Positions 60,718 to 64,000 of a stretch of 64,000 nt of DNA are shown one piece after another. The notes beneath the pieces are model-generated. The model was not told the DNA's origin. It saw only the letters and a program-made list of their open reading frames with translations, and made no database searches. Every line of letters begins with the position of its first letter. The first letter of the stretch is position 1. Source of the stretch: Clostridiales bacterium (GTDB lineage: Bacteria > Bacillota > Clostridia > Saccharofermentanales > Saccharofermentanaceae); the NCBI GenBank assembly GCA_017551625.1, contig JAFZLF010000005.1, forward strand, positions 1 to 64,000, written 5' to 3'. The position numbers and the translations under genes are program-made.

Positions 60718-62736
60718 TCAGACGATCCGCTTGAATTCTTTCTCGATTTCTTTTTCGGAAAGACGGATCAGGATCGGGCGCCCGTGCGGACAGTGGTACG
60801 GATCCTGAAGTCTGGAAAGATCTTCCAGAAGTCCTCGTATCTCGATGTCGTGGAGCCTGTCGTGTCCTTTAACTGCGGCCTTGCAGGCGCTGGTAGCAAG
60901 AGACAAGATGAGTGCATCGTTTCTAGTCTTACTGGCATGCATCCATTCGTCGATCATCTCGATAAAAGCACTCTTGACTTCGTTTTGATCGATCTGCGCA
61001 GGTATGGCACGGATCGCCATCTCGGTCTCTCCCATCGACGACAGTTCAAATCCGATCTCCGAAAGTTCCGGGATATGCTCTTCGACAAAGCTGATATCGG
61101 ATCGCGACATGGACACGATCAACGGGGTGAGAAGCGGCTGGGATACGACGCTTCTGTCCATCTCGGCATGAACAAGTTTCTCGTAGAGGATCTTCTCGTG
61201 CGCTGCATGCTGGTCGATCAACAGGAGCTTCCTGTCTTTCGACTCGAGAAGAATATAGGTGTCAAAGAGCGTACCGATCACACGCGCAGAAAGAAGCTCA
61301 TGCATGCTCTCTTCTTTCGTCTGTGAAAGGAGAGATGCTTCAGCGCTCGTCGTTCTATCGTTTTCCGGAGGCAACAGAGTCGTTGTATCGGTTTCCTCAG
61401 GTGCCGGCGTCGTTGTATCGGATTTCGGAGGTGTCGTGTTATCAGATGGGACTTCGGATGTCGGCGCAGTGACAGGCTTCGAGGTAACATACTCAGTCTC
61501 CGGCTCTTTGAAATAGAGACTGTGGAAACCGATCCTCTTTGAGTACTCTGTTCCGGTGACAGTGTTTCTCACGGATGGCGCTACCGTCATCGCTTCAGCG
61601 GACTTTGTAGATGAAGGCTCGGACATGACCGATGTTTCTTTTTCGTCAAAGGAAATAGCATGCTCTTTTTTTGTTTCAGCAGGCTTCTTTGTTTCTCTTT
61701 CTTCCGTTTCTTTCGCATCGGAAGAAAGAGAGATATCGACGCTCATTGATTCCGTCGCGAGGGTATTGGAGATCGCGTGATATACGGCACGATAGATCGC
61801 AGAATCATTGGCGAAACGGACCTCTGCCTTCTGGGGATGGACATTGACATCGAGGTCGTGGGAAGGCATCAGGATATCGAGGATCACGAAAGCGTATTTG
61901 CCTTTCATGAGCATATTCGTGTAGGCTGCGTCGATCGCGGACGTGATGGTCTTGCTGCGGATCAGGCGCTGGTTTACGAAGATCGTCTGCTCGGAGCGTG
62001 ATGCACGGCAGATCTTCGGAAGACCGGCGAAACCTCTGACCGTGATGTCGTCGATCTTACTGTCGATCGGGCGGCAACTACTTACGATCTCCTTACCGTA
62101 GACGCTGTAGAGAGCGGAGCTCGGGTCACAGTTGCCAGGGCTCTGAAGGACGGTCTTCCCGTTCTTGATGAACTTGAAGGACACATCGGTATGACAGAGG
62201 ATGAATCGCTCCATCAGGACCTGGATATAGTTAGCTTCAGTCTGGTCTTTCTTCAGAAATTTGAATCGGGCCGGAAGATTATAGAAAAGATCCCGAACTT
62301 CTACGGTCGTACCGGAGGGCATGCCGACGGAAGTACAGGAGATGAACTGACCGCCCTCGTACTTGACACAGGTTCCCTTTTCCGCCATGGGTTCTTTGGT
62401 TGAAAGAGTGACACGTGAAGCTGCTGCGATACTGGCCAGCGCCTCGCCTCGGAAGCCCATGGAGTGTAAAGAAAACAGTTCTTCCAGGGATTGGATCTTA
62501 CTTGTTGCGTGGCAGATAAAGGCGTTTTGGGCATCTTCTTCGTCCATACCGCAGCCGTTATCGCGGACTCGGATGAGGGTCACGCCGCCATCGGCGATCT
62601 CGACTGTGATCTGGGTCGCGCCGGCATCGATACTGTTCTCCATCAGTTCTTTTACGATAGACATAGGTCTCTCGATGACTTCGCCCGCGGCGATGGCGTT
62701 GGAGGTGGCGGCATCGAGGATATGAATTCTAGACAT
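60718..62736 (-). CDS. mutL: DNA mismatch repair protein MutL with endonuclease motif
   Basis: A 672-residue GHKL ATPase. Motifs NSIDAGATQI, RDNGCGM and GFRGEALASI are in the first 100 residues. A long Thr/Glu/Ser/Pro-rich linker spans about 335-475. The C-terminal domain has the metal-binding endonuclease motif DQHAAHEKILYE (DQHAx2Ex4E) and the CPHGRP segment, so this MutL nicks DNA itself, as expected where MutH is absent. It starts two bases after mutS. Confidence 0.97.
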   Translation of the reverse strand: MSRIHILDAATSNAIAAGEVIERPMSIVKELMENSIDAGATQITVEIADGGVTLIRVRDNGCGMDEEDAQNAFICHATSKIQSLEELFSLHSMGFRGEALASIAAASRVTLSTKEPMAEKGTCVKYEGGQFISCTSVGMPSGTTVEVRDLFYNLPARFKFLKKDQTEANYIQVLMERFILCHTDVSFKFIKNGKTVLQSPGNCDPSSALYSVYGKEIVSSCRPIDSKIDDITVRGFAGLPKICRASRSEQTIFVNQRLIRSKTITSAIDAAYTNMLMKGKYAFVILDILMPSHDLDVNVHPQKAEVRFANDSAIYRAVYHAISNTLATESMSVDISLSSDAKETEERETKKPAETKKEHAISFDEKETSVMSEPSSTKSAEAMTVAPSVRNTVTGTEYSKRIGFHSLYFKEPETEYVTSKPVTAPTSEVPSDNTTPPKSDTTTPAPEETDTTTLLPPENDRTTSAEASLLSQTKEESMHELLSARVIGTLFDTYILLESKDRKLLLIDQHAAHEKILYEKLVHAEMDRSVVSQPLLTPLIVSMSRSDISFVEEHIPELSEIGFELSSMGETEMAIRAIPAQIDQNEVKSAFIEMIDEWMHASKTRNDALILSLATSACKAAVKGHDRLHDIEIRGLLEDLSRLQDPYHCPHGRPILIRLSEKEIEKEFKRIV

Positions 62737-62738
62737 AA

Positions 62739-64000
62739 TTATTCGTCTCCTTTTGCTTTCTCAATGAGTGAATAGAGTATATTCATCGCCTCCAGCGGCG
62801 TAATCCGGGATATATCAAGGTTGACCAGATCCGATCGAAGTGAATGGGAATCGGAGACGGTGGTCTGGCTCGGAGCAAAGAGCGGGATCTGTCCGGAGAT
62901 CGGTCCGTCGTACTCCTCCCCTTCCGAATAGGTGATCTGCATCTTCTTCTTATCCAACTCGGAAAGGATCACGTTGGCGCGTTCTACGACCTCAGAGGGC
63001 ACCCCGGCGAGTCTGGCTACTTCGATACCATAACTGTCGGATGTTCCACCCGTTGAGATCTTATGGAGGAACCGGACTTCCTTGTTCTTCTCTTCTACTT
63101 CAACGTGGGCGTTATATACGCCTTCAAGCGTGTTCTCGAGCTGGTTGAGCTCGTGGTAATGTGTCGCAAAGATCGTTCTGGCGAACATGATCGAGCGGTT
63201 GCTGATAAACTCGATGATCGCCCATGCGATCGCCAATCCGTCATACGTACTCGTGCCGCGTCCGACTTCATCGAGAAGAAGAAGACTTCTGTATGTGGCA
63301 TTTCGAAGGATGCCGGACACTTCGTTCATCTCCACCATAAAGGTCGACTGGCCGAGGGAGATATCATCCGAGGCGCCGATCCTTGTGAAGATCCGGTCTA
63401 CGATACCGATATGCGCGAAGGATGCCGGGACGAAAGAGCCGATCTGGGCCAGAAGTACGATAAGCGCGGTCTGGCGCATATAGGTGGATTTGCCGGCCAT
63501 ATTCGGTCCTGTAAGAATCATGATGCGGCGGTCACTCTCATTCATGCTGATCCCGTTAGGAACGAATTCCCCTTCCTTGAGCATCTTCTCGACGACCGGA
63601 TGTCTTCCTTCTTCGATCACCAGAACAGTCGAGTCGTCTACATTCGGACGGCAATAGTTATTCCTTTCCGCGAGTTCGCCGAGAGCCATCATAACGTCAA
63701 GAACGGCCAGAGCCGAGGCGACACGAAAGAGACGGTGTACCTGTGAGGCGATCCTCTCCCGGATCTCACAGAAGAGATCGTATTCCAGAGCGATCAGCTT
63801 CGCAGTAGAGCCGACGATGGTATCCTCGACCGACTTGAGTTCTTCCGTGATATAGCGTTCCCCAGTGGTCAGCGTCTGCTTACGGATATAACGGTCCGGA
63901 ACAAGCGGGACATTACTTTTCGAGACTTCGATATAGTAGCCGAAGACCTTGTTATAACTGATCTTCAGATTCTTGATTCCTGTCAATTCTTTCTCTTTTG
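62739..64000 (-). CDS. mutS: DNA mismatch repair protein MutS (C-terminal part)
   Basis: About 419 residues of the C-terminal half are in the window; the gene enters from beyond the right edge, so the N-terminal mismatch-binding domains are not seen. Visible are the clamp/lever part (KISYNKVFGYYIEVSKSN), Walker A GPNMAGKSTYMRQ, the STFMVEMNE segment, Walker B LLLLDEVGRGTSTYDG, and the helix-turn-helix and tail at the end. It recognises mispairs and recruits MutL, encoded directly after it. Confidence 0.97.
   Translation of the reverse strand, partial: KEKELTGIKNLKISYNKVFGYYIEVSKSNVPLVPDRYIRKQTLTTGERYITEELKSVEDTIVGSTAKLIALEYDLFCEIRERIASQVHRLFRVASALAVLDVMMALGELAERNNYCRPNVDDSTVLVIEEGRHPVVEKMLKEGEFVPNGISMNESDRRIMILTGPNMAGKSTYMRQTALIVLLAQIGSFVPASFAHIGIVDRIFTRIGASDDISLGQSTFMVEMNEVSGILRNATYRSLLLLDEVGRGTSTYDGLAIAWAIIEFISNRSIMFARTIFATHYHELNQLENTLEGVYNAHVEVEEKNKEVRFLHKISTGGTSDSYGIEVARLAGVPSEVVERANVILSELDKKKMQITYSEGEEYDGPISGQIPLFAPSQTTVSDSHSLRSDLVNLDISRITPLEAMNILYSLIEKAKGDE

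Overview
The window looks like a chromosomal core region of a Gram-positive anaerobe of the Bacillota, most probably class Clostridia. Five things support this. The gene order ylxM-ffh-rpsP-khpA-rimM-trmD-rplS-rbgA-rnhB-yraN is the classic Firmicute block. The LexA boxes are of the CGAAC-N4-GTTYG type. leuA has a T-box leader. mutS-mutL-miaA-hfq lies next to lexA, and the promoters are ordinary SigA types with AGGAGG ribosome binding sites. Base composition is moderate to slightly GC-rich, with third positions favouring GC in most genes. The species cannot be fixed from the sequence alone.

Layout. Positions 1-2.9 kb hold the very start of a probable IS30-type transposase gene (minus strand, cut by the window edge), a small membrane protein, a FabG-like reductase, an unknown single-span membrane protein and tRNA-Trp. 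From 3.0 to 21.0 kb a long plus-strand series follows: proC, rnhA, Nudix hydrolase, ftsK, folD, cinA, murJ, recA-recX, rimO-pgsA, acpP, rnc, smc, ftsY. Positions 21.0-22.95 kb form an accessory island with palindromic repeats, a candidate small RNA and a Ser/Thr-rich lipoprotein. From 22.95 to 32.1 kb runs the ylxM-to-yraN block, interrupted by a DUF3267 membrane protein and, on the minus strand, an M1-peptidase-like lipoprotein whose HExxH motif is broken. Positions 32.2-34.3 kb carry two lipoproteins that share a C-terminal Cys/His domain; one also has a ComEC-type metallo-beta-lactamase domain. From 34.6 to 49.3 kb come an aminotransferase, purB, a cysteine desulfurase with thiI, a zinc-ribbon membrane protein, glyA, rarA, a MarR regulator with a fused ABC exporter, and a second cysteine desulfurase. 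From 49.3 to 55.3 kb come a DHH phosphoesterase and a PHP phosphatase (minus), an M18 aminopeptidase and aroF (plus), and a sigma/anti-sigma pair (minus). From 55.4 to 64 kb come T-box-controlled leuA, two small membrane proteins divergent from lexA, lexA itself, and the minus-strand hfq, miaA, mutL and partial mutS.

How the genes work together. Much of the window concerns genome maintenance: recA, recX, lexA, mutS, mutL, rarA, smc, ftsK, rnhA and rnhB. recA and lexA both have visible SOS boxes. The lexA box lies between lexA and a previously unlisted 58-residue membrane protein on the other strand, a genomic position like that of the B. subtilis division inhibitor YneA. A second theme is translation and membrane targeting (ffh, ftsY, ribosomal proteins and their modification enzymes), with structured leaders before rpsP and rplS.

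The least explained material is intergenic. A family of long hairpins sits directly after gene 3' ends at six main sites. Its members share a core (about CTCGTGCTGTCCTCG to CTGCGGAGGCACG), while the outer arms differ at each site but still pair. A separate MITE-like element occurs twice in opposite orientations and carries one or three exact 50-bp units. Both families look undescribed and deserve a genome-wide search.
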